Positions 55,261-63,494 are shown, numbered from the stretch's first letter. The stretch is 64,000 bases of DNA from Saccharopolyspora gloriosae (GCF_022828475.1 NZ_CP059557.1:1426001-1490000); one strand, 5' to 3'. The notes: generated by a model from the sequence alone, not told the origin. Numbers and translations are program-made.

Positions 55261-55296
55261 GCGGCACCGGTCGGATCCACTTCCCACCGGTGCCGC
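55261..55296 (+). terminator. Hairpin after the methanethiol-oxidase-like gene
   Basis: GCGGCACCGGT at 55261-55271 pairs perfectly with ACCGGTGCCGC at 55286-55296 over 14 bases, six bases after the stop. It lacks a T-run. It could be a partial terminator giving more of the secreted enzyme than of the membrane proteins downstream, or an mRNA-stabilising 3' structure. Confidence 0.62.
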
Positions 55297-55438
55297 TCCG
55301 CAACCGCGGGCGTCCCCGGCAGTCGCCGGGCTGTTCGGAAAACCCGCGCCGCAAGCCCCGATCTGGAGTTCAGGGACGGGCGGGATCGCGCGATTCCCCC
55401 GCTGTACCGGGAAATTCTGCTGGAGTGAGGTTCTCTCG

Positions 55439-57199
55439 ATGGACATGAGCGGTATGCATCAGGGCACCGGAGTGCCCGGTGTGGACGCCGCGGGGCTGGT
55501 GCTGCGCGTGCTGCTGCTCGGGGGCACCGTGCTCGCCGCCGGGCTCGGATTGCTGCGCCCCACCGTGCGCACGACCACCCGCACCACGACCTGGACGGCG
55601 TGGGCGGCGGCCGGAGTCGGCGCCGCTGCGGGCCTGCTGTCGATCCCCGTGCTCGACGTCAACGCGGCCGTCGCCATCGTGCACTCCGTGCTGCTGCTGG
55701 CACTGCCGATCGCGCTGCGGTGGCCCACCCCCGCCGCCTACCTGGGTTTCGCGCTCACCGTGCTCGTCGTCGTGGAAAGCGCGATCGGGCACGCCCCGGC
55801 CGAGTTCTTCGTGACCACCATCGTTACCGGGGCCGTCGTCACCTGGCTCGGGCTGACCGCCCACAGCCTCGCCGCGCCCGCCGATCAACGACCCGAAAGC
55901 AGCCTCCGGCCAGGGCCGCTCGCGTTGGCGCTCGCCGCCGTGCTCGTCGTGGCCGCCGCCGTGCAGCTCGTGCTCGGCGGCATCGCGGACCGGCGGCTGC
56001 TCACCGGATTCGGCGCCGTCCTGCTGGTCATCGCCGCCTCCGCGGCGGCCGTGGCGGTCGTGGCGGTATCGCTGCGAAGCGGCGACCCGTGGCGGATCTA
56101 CCGGTACGGCGCGGCCGCCGTCGCCGTGGCGTTCATCGCGTGGACCGTGCTGCCCGGCATCCCGAAACCGGGCGAACTGCCGCAGCCGGGAGTCCCACGG
56201 CTCGCGCACGCGGTCGTCGCCGACCAGGACGTGCCGGTGCTGATCACCCCGCACCGCCCCGGCCGCAACCTCGTGCACCTGCCGGAGAGCGTCGCCGACG
56301 ACATCACCGTCGATGCCGGCGGCACCCCCGTGCGGGCGCAGGCCCGGCCCGGCACGTCCGGAACGTGGGCCGAAGTGGACCTGCCCGCCGGGCGCAGCGA
56401 CCTCGAACTGCGCCGCACCGGCGGCGAAGAGCAGGGCAGCGTCGAAGTCGACACCGGCTCAGCGCCCGGCCCCGACGTGTCCGGCGCGACCGGCGAGGAC
56501 GGGCCGGAATGCGCCAGCGTCGCGCTCGCCGGACTCGTCGCCGGACAGCGCGCGCCGCTGACCTCCTGCCCCGCCGATGCGCTGTCCGAAAAGGACGACC
56601 GAGCACTGCGCGAACTCGTCGGATACGTCCACCGCAACGGCGCACCCGGCATCACCGTCCTCGGCGACGACTCGCCGCGATCCCGGCAGGCGGCCGACGT
56701 GGTGCGTTCGGCGGCCGCGCAGGCGAAGTTGCCCACCGGCGACAAGCCGCACCCGGACCGCGCGCTGATCCTCGTCGGCAGCTGGACGCAGGCCGCCGAA
56801 CACCTCGATTCGGTCGCGAAAACGCAGAACACCGAACCGCTCTACCTCTACGGCGTGCACCTGGCGCCGTGGCTGATGCACAGCCCCGTCACGTCGACCA
56901 CCGCCAGCTCCGCGACACCGCTGCGCTTCGATCCCCGCGACTACCGCTCCCTCGAATACGGGATGGCCGTGTCCGAGGCGTTCGGCGGTGAACCGCCCTC
57001 GGTCGCCGGACTGGACACCTGGCTCGCGGCGCGCGGCCAGCGCATCGACGACCCGGTCGTCGTCTACGCCTCCGCGAAGGTCGACGCGATGCAGATGAAC
57101 ATGCCGGGCATGAGTGGCGGAATGCACGGTTCCGAACCCGCCGGTCAGTGGGTTCCGCGTGGCACCGTTGTTGCCGTCTCCGGCCCCTTGACCCCCTGA
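55439..57199 (+). CDS. Met/His-rich multi-pass membrane protein, CopD-like (copper related)
   Basis: The 586-residue protein starts MDMSGMHQG and ends with MQMNMPGMSGGMHG, two Met/His clusters of the kind that bind Cu(I). About eight membrane helices fill residues 12-240, in the manner of CopD/YcnJ-type proteins. An outer domain of about 330 residues follows, with PVLITPHRPGRNLVHLP near its start (YtkA/CopC-like strand pattern) and cysteines in GPECASV and LTSCPAD. ATG 55439 follows GGAGTGAGG. It lies between the oxidase-like gene and a sulfur transporter; I infer that it handles copper for the secreted oxidase. The family assignment is by pattern only. Confidence 0.6.
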   Translation: MDMSGMHQGTGVPGVDAAGLVLRVLLLGGTVLAAGLGLLRPTVRTTTRTTTWTAWAAAGVGAAAGLLSIPVLDVNAAVAIVHSVLLLALPIALRWPTPAAYLGFALTVLVVVESAIGHAPAEFFVTTIVTGAVVTWLGLTAHSLAAPADQRPESSLRPGPLALALAAVLVVAAAVQLVLGGIADRRLLTGFGAVLLVIAASAAAVAVVAVSLRSGDPWRIYRYGAAAVAVAFIAWTVLPGIPKPGELPQPGVPRLAHAVVADQDVPVLITPHRPGRNLVHLPESVADDITVDAGGTPVRAQARPGTSGTWAEVDLPAGRSDLELRRTGGEEQGSVEVDTGSAPGPDVSGATGEDGPECASVALAGLVAGQRAPLTSCPADALSEKDDRALRELVGYVHRNGAPGITVLGDDSPRSRQAADVVRSAAAQAKLPTGDKPHPDRALILVGSWTQAAEHLDSVAKTQNTEPLYLYGVHLAPWLMHSPVTSTTASSATPLRFDPRDYRSLEYGMAVSEAFGGEPPSVAGLDTWLAARGQRIDDPVVVYASAKVDAMQMNMPGMSGGMHGSEPAGQWVPRGTVVAVSGPLTP

Positions 57200-57215
57200 A
57201 ACTAGGAGAGACCGA

Positions 57216-58463
57216 ATGTCCGTAGTGGACACGATCAGCGAATCGAGACCCCCGCAGCCCGTTCCGGAACAGGCCCCGCCCGCGCGGCCCGGCGTCGTCA
57301 CCATCGGCATCCTGCTCGCCGTCGTCGTCGGCCTCGCCGTCGCACACGAGGCCGGCTGGAAGCTCGCCGTGCTCTACGTCGTCGGCCTCGCACTCGGGAC
57401 CGTGCTGTTCCACTCCCGGTTCGGCTTCACCTCGGCGTGGCGGCAGCTCGTCGCCGTCGGGCAAGGCCGGGCGCTGCGCGCGCACATGCTGATGCTCGCC
57501 GCGGCCTGCGTGCTGTTCGCGGTGATCCTCGGCGCCGGGCTCGGCCTGTCCGGCGCACCCGAAGGCACCGTGGCGCCCGCCGGCCTCGGCGTGATCCTCG
57601 GATCGTTCCTGTTCGGAGTCGGCATGCAGGTCGGCGGATCGTGCGCCTCCGGCACGTTGTTCGCCGTCGGCAGCGGCCAGACCGCGATCCTCTACACGCT
57701 GGGCGGGTTCATCGCGGGCTCCGTGCTCAGCGCGTTCCTCGCGCCGTGGATCAGCGCGTTGCAGAAGACCGGTCCGACGGTGTCCTTCGCCGACACCCCG
57801 CTGGGATATCCCGGTGCGCTGCTGATCTCCCTGGTGATCATCGGTGCGGTCGTCGCGGGGTCGCTGTTCGTCGAACGCCGGCGCACCCCGCCGCCGATCG
57901 ACGCACCGCCCACCGCACAAGGTCTGCTGCGGGTGCTGCGCGGCTCCTGGCCGCTGTGGGCCGGGGCGCTGCTGCTGGCCGGGCTGAACGCGCTGACGCT
58001 GTTCATCTCCGGTGGGCCGTGGGGCATCACCTCGGCGTTCGGCTTGTGGGGCGCGAAGTTCCTCGGCTGGATCGGCGTCGACATCTCCGGCGCCCCGTTC
58101 TGGGTCATCCCGGAGAACGCCGCGAAGCTCGAGGCTTCCGTGCTCGCCGACAAGATCTCGGTGATGGACTTCGGGATCATGATCGGCGCGTTGATCGCCT
58201 CCGCTGCGGCGGGAGCGTTCGTCCTGCACCGCCGCATCCCGTGGCGGCTCGCCGTCGGCGCCGTGCTCGGCGGAATCCTGATGGGCATCGGGGCGCGGCT
58301 CGCGGGCGGCTGCAACATCGGCGCCTACTTCTCCGGCATCGCCTCGTTCAGCCTGCACGGCTGGCTGTGGGGCGTGCTCGCCATCGCCGGAACCTACGCC
58401 GGGCTGTTGCTGCGCCCCTTGTTCGGACTCGGAAACCCGAAACCCACTGACGCGGTCTGCTGA
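57216..58463 (+). CDS. YeeE/YedE family (TsuA-like) sulfur transporter
   Basis: The 415-residue membrane protein has about ten helices and both conserved cysteine motifs of the YeeE/YedE family: QVGGSCASGTLFAVGSGQ (about residues 141-158) and RLAGGCNIGAYFSG (about 363-376). TsuA, the best-studied member, imports thiosulfate by passing it along cysteines. ATG 57216 follows AGGAGAG, 16 bases after the previous stop, so the genes are co-transcribed. No TusA/TsuB partner is next to it. In this operon it would import sulfur released by the secreted enzyme. Confidence 0.88.
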   Translation: MSVVDTISESRPPQPVPEQAPPARPGVVTIGILLAVVVGLAVAHEAGWKLAVLYVVGLALGTVLFHSRFGFTSAWRQLVAVGQGRALRAHMLMLAAACVLFAVILGAGLGLSGAPEGTVAPAGLGVILGSFLFGVGMQVGGSCASGTLFAVGSGQTAILYTLGGFIAGSVLSAFLAPWISALQKTGPTVSFADTPLGYPGALLISLVIIGAVVAGSLFVERRRTPPPIDAPPTAQGLLRVLRGSWPLWAGALLLAGLNALTLFISGGPWGITSAFGLWGAKFLGWIGVDISGAPFWVIPENAAKLEASVLADKISVMDFGIMIGALIASAAAGAFVLHRRIPWRLAVGAVLGGILMGIGARLAGGCNIGAYFSGIASFSLHGWLWGVLAIAGTYAGLLLRPLFGLGNPKPTDAVC

Positions 58464-58538
58464 CCCGTTTCCGAGCAATTCGCAAGGGGCCGGAGATTTC
58501 CCGCCGGTCGGCGGGATGGAAGGAAGAAGGAGAACAGC

Positions 58539-58742
58539 ATGTCAAGGAGTTTCGCCAGGGTGGCGGCCACCGTCGTCACCAGCCTCGCCCTGATCGGACT
58601 CGGGGCCGGTGTCGCGCAGGCCGATCCGCCGTCGATCTGGGTCATCCCCGGTGTGGATGCGGGCGGCCTGCTCAGCGCCACCGTCGGTTTGCCCACCGCC
58701 GCCCTCAACCCCGTCGTCGGCCTGCTCGACGCGCTGAGCTGA
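58539..58742 (+). CDS. Small secreted peptide, 67 residues
   Basis: I do not recognise a family. The ATG follows GAAGGAGAA closely. Residues 1-29 are a signal peptide (SRSFARVAATVV, cut after AQA). The mature peptide of about 38 residues is hydrophobic, with WVIPGVDAGGLL and a tail PVVGLLDALS, and has no cysteine. The next gene encodes a similar small secreted protein with the tail PVLGLLDSV, so they are probably relatives. They lie 75 bases after the sulfur transporter on the same strand. A surface-active or membrane-associated role is possible but unproved. Confidence 0.65.
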   Translation: MSRSFARVAATVVTSLALIGLGAGVAQADPPSIWVIPGVDAGGLLSATVGLPTAALNPVVGLLDALS

Positions 58743-58765
58743 CCCTCCGGAAAGGAACCTCGCTG

Positions 58766-59011
58766 ATGAACGCCTCACTGCGTCGCGGCCTCGCCGCGTC
58801 CGCCCTCGTCGGCACCGCCCTGCTGGGCTCCGCCGCGACCGCCGTCGCCGAACCGCAGTCCGCCCCGGAACAGGACGGCGTCGTCATCGTCGACCAGCCG
58901 GACACCGGGGACCTGAACAACCTGTGGACCTTCGCGCCGCTGGGCATCCCGGTGCTCGGGCTGCTCGACTCGGTCGCCGGTGTCCCCGGGAAGCTGCTGC
59001 CGCTGCCCTGA
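58766..59011 (+). CDS. Small secreted peptide, 81 residues
   Basis: ATG 58766, after GGAAAGGAA, gives an 81-residue product with a signal peptide (NASLRRGLAASALVG, cut near AVAEP). The mature part of about 52 residues has an acidic start (PEQDGVVIVDQPDTGDLNN) and a hydrophobic end (WTFAPLGIPVLGLLDSV, then GKLLPLP). The PVxGLLD motif is shared with the preceding small gene, only 23 bases upstream. No cysteine is present. The function is unknown. Confidence 0.65.
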   Translation: MNASLRRGLAASALVGTALLGSAATAVAEPQSAPEQDGVVIVDQPDTGDLNNLWTFAPLGIPVLGLLDSVAGVPGKLLPLP

Positions 59012-59078
59012 TCCCGGTGAGTACCGAACCTCCGTGCTGTCGCCCCGGCGAATCGCACGGAGTCAGGAGCGGACGGTC

Positions 59079-59120
59079 GCCGCCGCACTGGACACGAACG
59101 CGTGGTCCAGGTGCGGCGGC
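59079..59120. terminator. Bidirectional terminator
   Basis: GCCGCCGCAC then TGGAC at 59079-59093 pairs with GTCCAGGTGCGGCGGC at 59105-59120 with a single bulged base. It lies between the last small secreted gene (stop 59011) and the convergent VTT-domain gene (stop 59141), and closes the sulfur gene block. Confidence 0.75.
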
Positions 59121-59140
59121 GTCCGTGCGTTCTCGTCCGG

Positions 59141-59632
59141 TCAAAGCCAGGCGATCATGACTCCGGGGGCGACAGCCAACGCGGCGAAACGCGCGAACCG
59201 GCCCACCAACCCGGTGACGAGGAAGGTGCTCACCGGGACCCGCGCCCAGCCCGCGATCACGCACGTCGCCAAGAACGGCGGCAGGCTCGCCGTGGCGCTG
59301 AGCAGCAGCACGCCGCCCGTCCACACCGGGCGGGTCTGGCAGCTGAACCGGAAGCGCTCCAGCCACGCGGCCCAACGGCCCTGGTGTTGTTCGGGGTCGC
59401 TCTTGCGCTCCATGAAACGCGGCAGCCGGATCAGGCCGCGGGCGGCGTAGTAGTACAGCAACTTCCCGCCGATCTGGCCGATGGTCACGACCAGCGCCAG
59501 CAGCCACCACGGCACTTCGGGGCCTTTGACGACCATGCCGACCACAAAGATCTCGACACTGATCACCGGTATCAACGCGGAAGCCACCGACATCCCGAAG
59601 GCGGTCGCGAGCAATCCGATCGAGGTCAGCAC
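59141..59632 (-). CDS. Small VTT/DedA-like membrane protein
   Basis: The 163-residue protein has four or five hydrophobic segments. It shows SALIPVISVEIFVVGMV, the glycine-rich IGQIGGKLLYYYAARG and a late SLPPFLATCVIAG, the layout of short VTT (DedA/SNARE-associated, YqaA-like) proteins. Larger DedA proteins move phospholipids or affect membrane energetics; this short version is uncharacterised. ATG 59632 is the start. A nested-hairpin repeat lies upstream of it. Confidence 0.72.
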   Translation of the reverse strand: MLTSIGLLATAFGMSVASALIPVISVEIFVVGMVVKGPEVPWWLLALVVTIGQIGGKLLYYYAARGLIRLPRFMERKSDPEQHQGRWAAWLERFRFSCQTRPVWTGGVLLLSATASLPPFLATCVIAGWARVPVSTFLVTGLVGRFARFAALAVAPGVMIAWL

Positions 59633-59710
59633 ATGTCCACCCGAATGTCGGAGTGCGGTCGACCACAGGCTAGCAACACCGCTTCGGTGGTACCCGGTGC
59701 GTCGGGGACG

Positions 59711-59865
59711 GGTGGCGGAACCTCAGGTGCTTCCTCGCCGCGGGATCCTTTTCCCAAGTGGCTCCGCCACGAGGAGAAAGCCGTCCTCGCGAGGAAGCAA
59801 TTGAGAACCCGCTGCTGGTCTTTTTGCTCTGGTGGTCACTGCTCATCGGCTTCGCCGCTGAGCAG
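59711..59865. repeat. Nested-hairpin intergenic repeat, copy 3
   Basis: It begins GGTGGCGGAACCTC and has the outer stem CTCAGGTGCTTCCTCG (59722-59737) with 59790-59805, the inner hairpin AGTGGCTCCGCCAC flanked by TTTTCCC and GAGGAGAAA, then GAGAACCCGC and the shared 3' tail ending in CTCATCGGCTTCGCCGCTGAG (59842-59862, shown here by its position as a hairpin). It fills the gap between the VTT-domain gene and a GNAT gene. Confidence 0.84.
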
Positions 59866-59887
59866 ATGAAGATCAAGTGAATTCGGC

Positions 59888-60454
59888 TCAGTGGTGGTGT
59901 TTCAGTTGGAGGTCCAGGGGGCCGGAGAGGCGGAGTTCGCGTACCGGCCGGCCGCCCGCGTCGAGGGTGCGGACCGTGCCGTCCGGGAGCCAGCCGGCGT
60001 GTTCGAAGAAGGCCAGGGACACCGAATCGGCCTCCGGGACCCAGCTGATGCCCCGCGTCGCCCCGCCCTCGGTGAGACGCTGCGCCATCGTCGCCAGCAG
60101 TCGTCCGCCGTGGCCGCGACGGCCCCAGCGCGGTTCGACGAGCACCGTGCTCACCAGCGCCACGGTCGCCAAGTCCGGCGGCGCCGAACCGTCCGCGGCC
60201 GCGGCCTCCTGTTCGGGAGCCGGTCCCGCCACGCAGAAACCGGCGAGCCAGTCGCCTTCGGTGGCGACCAGCACGGTCGTCGGCTCGCTGTGCAGCGCCT
60301 CAGTCCACTGCTGAGTCGTCGCCGCCTCGTCCAGTCCGGAGAGCACCTCCGGTGGCAGCAGTTCCGCGTACGCGCTGCGCCACGTCGCGAGCTGGACCTG
60401 GGTGATCTCGGGGGCGTCGGCGGGCGTCGCGGCCCGCACCTCGGCATCGGCCAT
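59888..60454 (-). CDS. GNAT N-acetyltransferase
   Basis: The 188-residue protein has RAATPADAPEITQVQLATWRSAY at the N-terminus (positions 5-27) and the acetyl-CoA loop VEPRWGRRGHGGRLL, with SLAFFEHAGW near the end, typical of GNAT enzymes. ATG 60454 is preferred to a frame open to 60565 because conserved sequence starts there. The substrate is unknown. The gene ends 22 bases from repeat copy 3. Confidence 0.85.
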   Translation of the reverse strand: MADAEVRAATPADAPEITQVQLATWRSAYAELLPPEVLSGLDEAATTQQWTEALHSEPTTVLVATEGDWLAGFCVAGPAPEQEAAAADGSAPPDLATVALVSTVLVEPRWGRRGHGGRLLATMAQRLTEGGATRGISWVPEADSVSLAFFEHAGWLPDGTVRTLDAGGRPVRELRLSGPLDLQLKHHH

Positions 60455-60654
60455 GCGCGCCAACCTAGCGCCCGCGCACCCCGCAGGGCGGCGGCAGGGG
60501 ATCACCGGAGCACCGTGCGCGGTGTCCCGGTTACGTCCCGGAGCGGCACGGACTTGCCGCCACACGGCACGGCGATCGTGCGGCTCGGCCGATGGGACTG
60601 TTCGGGCCGGAATGTCAGGCCGGAATGTCAGGCCGGGGTGGCACCATTCCGCGA

Positions 60655-61884
60655 ATGCAGACCATGAGCACCGCGGCGGCCCGGCGGACCGCGCTCGCGG
60701 CCCAAGGTTTCACCGATTCCCGGCCCGCGCGGCAAGTGACGCGCCGGCACCTGAACCGGGCGTTGGGGCGCACCAAGCTGCTGCAGCTGGATTCGGTGAA
60801 CGTCGCGGTCCGCGCGCACTACATGCCGCTGTTCAGCCGCCTCGGTGCTCATCCCGCCGCGCTGCTCGAGGACGCGGCGTGGCCCTCGACCACCGCCAAA
60901 CCACGGCTGCTCGTCGAGTACTGGGCGCACGAGGCTTCGCTGATCCCGGTGGGGGATTGGCCGCTGCTGCGGTGGCGGATGCGGATGCACGGCGGGTCCT
61001 GGCGTGCCCGGTCGCGCGAACTGCTGGAGAACTCGCCCGGCCTCGTTGATGACGTGCTCGCCGCAGTCAAAGAACTAGGCCCCGTCGGTGCGGGAACGCT
61101 GGAACGCGAACTCGGCGGTGACGTGCGGCAGGGACGCGGCCCGTGGTGGAACCGCACCGACACCAAGCGGGTCTGCGAACTGCTCTTCGCCATGGGCGAG
61201 CTCACCACCGGCACCCGCAGGGGATTCGAACGGCTCTACGACCTGCCGGAGCGAGTTCTGCCGTCCGAGGTGCTCGCCCAAGATCCCGCCGAGGACGACG
61301 CGATCCGCGAACTGGTGCGGCGCTCCGCCGAAGCGCTGGGGGTGGCCACCGAGCCCGACCTGCGCGACTACTACCGGCTCAGCCCGCCGCAATCGCGGCA
61401 GGCCGTGGCCGAACTCGTTGACAGCGGCGAACTCGAACCCGTGGCCGTCGAAGGCTGGCGGCAGCAGGCGTACCTGCACACCGCCGCCGGCACACCTCGC
61501 CGCGTGCAGGGACGCGCCTTGCTGTGCCCGTTCGACCCGCTGATCTGGGAAAGGTCCCGTGCGGAGCGGTTGTTCGGCTTTCGCTACCGCATCGAGATCT
61601 ACGTCCCGGAACCCAAGCGCGAGTACGGCTACTACGTATTCCCCTTCTTGCTCAACGGTGAACTGGTCGCTCGCGTCGACTTGAAGGCCGACCGGGCGGC
61701 GAAGGTGCTCCGGGTGCCCGGAGCCTTCGCCGAACCCGGTCACGATCCCGGGGTGATCGCCCCGGAACTCGCCGACGCCCTCACGGAGATGGCCGGCTGG
61801 TTGGAACTCGACGGGGTCGTGATCGGACCGCGCGGAAGCGATGCCCTGATCAAGCCCCTGCGCGCCCTCACAGGGAGGACGTGA
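60655..61884 (+). CDS. YcaQ-type winged-helix DNA glycosylase
   Basis: The 409-residue protein matches the HTH_42/YcaQ family (AlkX/AlkZ type), which removes bulky or crosslinked bases. It shows LLQLDSVNVAVRAHYMPLFSRL with the Gln-x-Asp motif, EYWAHEASLIP, and RALLCPFDPLIWERSRAERLF and YGYYVFPFLL later on (about residues 285-340). Three tandem winged helices are expected. ATG 60655 is the start. Its last 17 bases overlap the end of the convergent DUF4097 gene. A 13-bp tandem repeat (60606-60631) lies just upstream. Confidence 0.87.
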   Translation: MQTMSTAAARRTALAAQGFTDSRPARQVTRRHLNRALGRTKLLQLDSVNVAVRAHYMPLFSRLGAHPAALLEDAAWPSTTAKPRLLVEYWAHEASLIPVGDWPLLRWRMRMHGGSWRARSRELLENSPGLVDDVLAAVKELGPVGAGTLERELGGDVRQGRGPWWNRTDTKRVCELLFAMGELTTGTRRGFERLYDLPERVLPSEVLAQDPAEDDAIRELVRRSAEALGVATEPDLRDYYRLSPPQSRQAVAELVDSGELEPVAVEGWRQQAYLHTAAGTPRRVQGRALLCPFDPLIWERSRAERLFGFRYRIEIYVPEPKREYGYYVFPFLLNGELVARVDLKADRAAKVLRVPGAFAEPGHDPGVIAPELADALTEMAGWLELDGVVIGPRGSDALIKPLRALTGRT

Positions 61885-62842
61885 GCAGCGCGTCGCCGCT
61901 GCCGCTGCGGCCGAAGATCCGCAACCCCGGTTCCTGCGCGGTCGGTTCCTCGGACACGGTCAGATCGCTGTGCACGGATCCGGTGGTGGACGTGAGGTCG
62001 ACCTCGGCGTCGGTCCCGTGCCGCAGCGCGACTCGCAACTCGCCGGAGCCGGTGATGAGTTCGACCTGACCCGCCGCGGCCTCGGCGACGGTGACGGCCC
62101 CGCTGCCGGAACGCACCAGCACATCCGACTCCACGGCACCGAGCCAGACCGAACCGCTGCCGGTCACGACGGACGACGCGGCCCGCACGGACGCGATCTC
62201 CACGTCACCGCTGCCGCTGCGCGCCTGCACACCGGCGGCCATGTCGCCCAGGCGCAGCGCCCCGGAACCGGTACGGGCGACGGTGCTTCCGGCGGCCTGC
62301 TCGACCGAGACCGCGCCGCCACCGGACTGCACCTGCACCCGCCCCGCTGGACCGGTCACCCGCACCTCGCCGCCGGCCGACCGGAGTCCGAGCTGAGACT
62401 CCGCAGGTGCGCGAACGGTGACCGCCAGCGGGACCGTGCGCAGCGGCACCACCGTCGGAGTGCGCACCGTGAGCCGGTTGCCGGTGAGGTCGATCCGCGT
62501 CTGGCGCACCGCCTCGGCGATCGGTTCGCGGGGACCACCGCGATCACCGAAGGCGCGTTCGCCGAGGCCACCGCGCGTCGTTTCACCGAACTGATCGCTG
62601 ACCCAGCTCAGCAGGCCGGTGAGTCCGCTGCGCCAATCGGTGCCGCCGGCCTCGGTGTCGTGGCGGACCTCGATGTGCGTGACCGCCGTCTTGGCCAGCT
62701 CCACCGTGATCGAGCCGATGCTGTTGCCGATGTCGACCTCGATGGGAGCGGCGGTGTCGAAATCCTGCGTCCGCACCAGGTCGTTCGGTTCCCGGCCGCC
62801 GGACTCCTCGGAGCCCTGCCGACCCGTGCCGTTGCCGCTCAT
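61868..62842 (-). CDS. DUF4097-type beta-strand repeat protein
   Basis: The 324-residue protein has repeated short beta-strand units with SGSG turns (RTGSGALRLGDM, RSGSGDVEIASV, VTGSGSVWLGAV, RSGSGAVTVAEA), the pattern of DUF4097 'putative adhesin' right-handed helix proteins. It has no signal peptide or membrane helix. ATG 62842 follows GGGAGAGG. The gene lies 25 bases after the ribbon-helix-helix gene, so they form an operon. In actinobacteria this pairing recurs, but the function is unknown. Confidence 0.83.
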   Translation of the reverse strand: MSGNGTGRQGSEESGGREPNDLVRTQDFDTAAPIEVDIGNSIGSITVELAKTAVTHIEVRHDTEAGGTDWRSGLTGLLSWVSDQFGETTRGGLGERAFGDRGGPREPIAEAVRQTRIDLTGNRLTVRTPTVVPLRTVPLAVTVRAPAESQLGLRSAGGEVRVTGPAGRVQVQSGGGAVSVEQAAGSTVARTGSGALRLGDMAAGVQARSGSGDVEIASVRAASSVVTGSGSVWLGAVESDVLVRSGSGAVTVAEAAAGQVELITGSGELRVALRHGTDAEVDLTSTTGSVHSDLTVSEEPTAQEPGLRIFGRSGSGDALLTSSL

Positions 62843-62867
62843 GGCCTCTCCCGCCTTCCCGTCGCGC

Positions 62868-63443
62868 TCAGCCGTGCACCCAGCCGTGGAGCCGTGAACC
62901 GGGACCGTCGTCCGGTCCGTCGGGGCGCCAGCGGCCGGCTCCGGGCGGTCCCCACCCGGGGCCGCCGCCCCCCGGGCGGTGGCGATCCCACGGCCCACGT
63001 GGTCTGCCGCCCTGCAGCGCGCCCTGCACGGCCTGCGCCACCCAGGTGTTCAGCGAGACGCCTTGCGTCGATGCCGCATTCTCGGCCTGCCCTTTGATCT
63101 CGTCGAGCAGCCGCAGCGTGATCCTGCTGATGTCGCCGCCGTCGGCGCCGGGCGGCGGAGGAGGTGGTCGTTCCTCCTCGGTCGCGGAGGCCCGAGAGGT
63201 GCCACCGCCGCTGACGACGACGCGGACGTCGCGCCCGTCGAGCCGGACATCGACGACCTGACCGTCGAGGTGCGTCGTCACTTCGGCGGCGAGGTCGGAG
63301 AGCGCGTTCATGATCGCGAGCCGGGTCGCGGGCTCGATCGCGGCGGAGAGCGCGGCTGCGGTCTGCCGGGTCTGCTCGTCGCCCGCCGACGCGGCGGAAG
63401 CGAGGTCTTCCCGGAGCTGTGCGATGTAAGGGCTGAGGTCCAT
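62868..63443 (-). CDS. Ribbon-helix-helix (HicB/Arc-like) protein
   Basis: The 191-residue protein has an Ala-rich helical N-terminus, then a putative ribbon-helix-helix at about residues 103-143: DISRITLRLLDEIKGQAENA followed by GVSLNTWVAQAVQGAL. After it comes a disordered Gly/Pro/Arg-rich tail. Such domains bind DNA as dimers with the beta-strand. A palindromic site covers its start region, which suggests self-repression of this gene and the DUF4097 gene behind it. ATG 63443 is the start. Confidence 0.78.
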   Translation of the reverse strand: MDLSPYIAQLREDLASAASAGDEQTRQTAAALSAAIEPATRLAIMNALSDLAAEVTTHLDGQVVDVRLDGRDVRVVVSGGGTSRASATEEERPPPPPPGADGGDISRITLRLLDEIKGQAENAASTQGVSLNTWVAQAVQGALQGGRPRGPWDRHRPGGGGPGWGPPGAGRWRPDGPDDGPGSRLHGWVHG

Positions 63444-63494
63444 GACACCACTATGGCGTCGTTCATGACGTCGTGCAAGAACACCATGGTGTCA
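63443..63494. promoter_or_regulatory. Candidate operator of the ribbon-helix-helix protein
   Basis: TGACACCA at 63443-63450 is repeated in inverted form as TGGTGTCA at 63487-63494, and the right half contains the perfect palindrome ACACCATGGTGT (63481-63492). A further CATGACGTCGTG lies between them. The cluster overlaps the start of the ribbon-helix-helix gene and lies 150 bases upstream of thyX, so it could also affect thyX. Confidence 0.5.

Noticed and set aside
53404-55446. 680-codon open frame on the minus strand
   Set aside because: It is antisense to the secreted SBP56-like gene, which has a signal peptide, ribosome site and family motifs.
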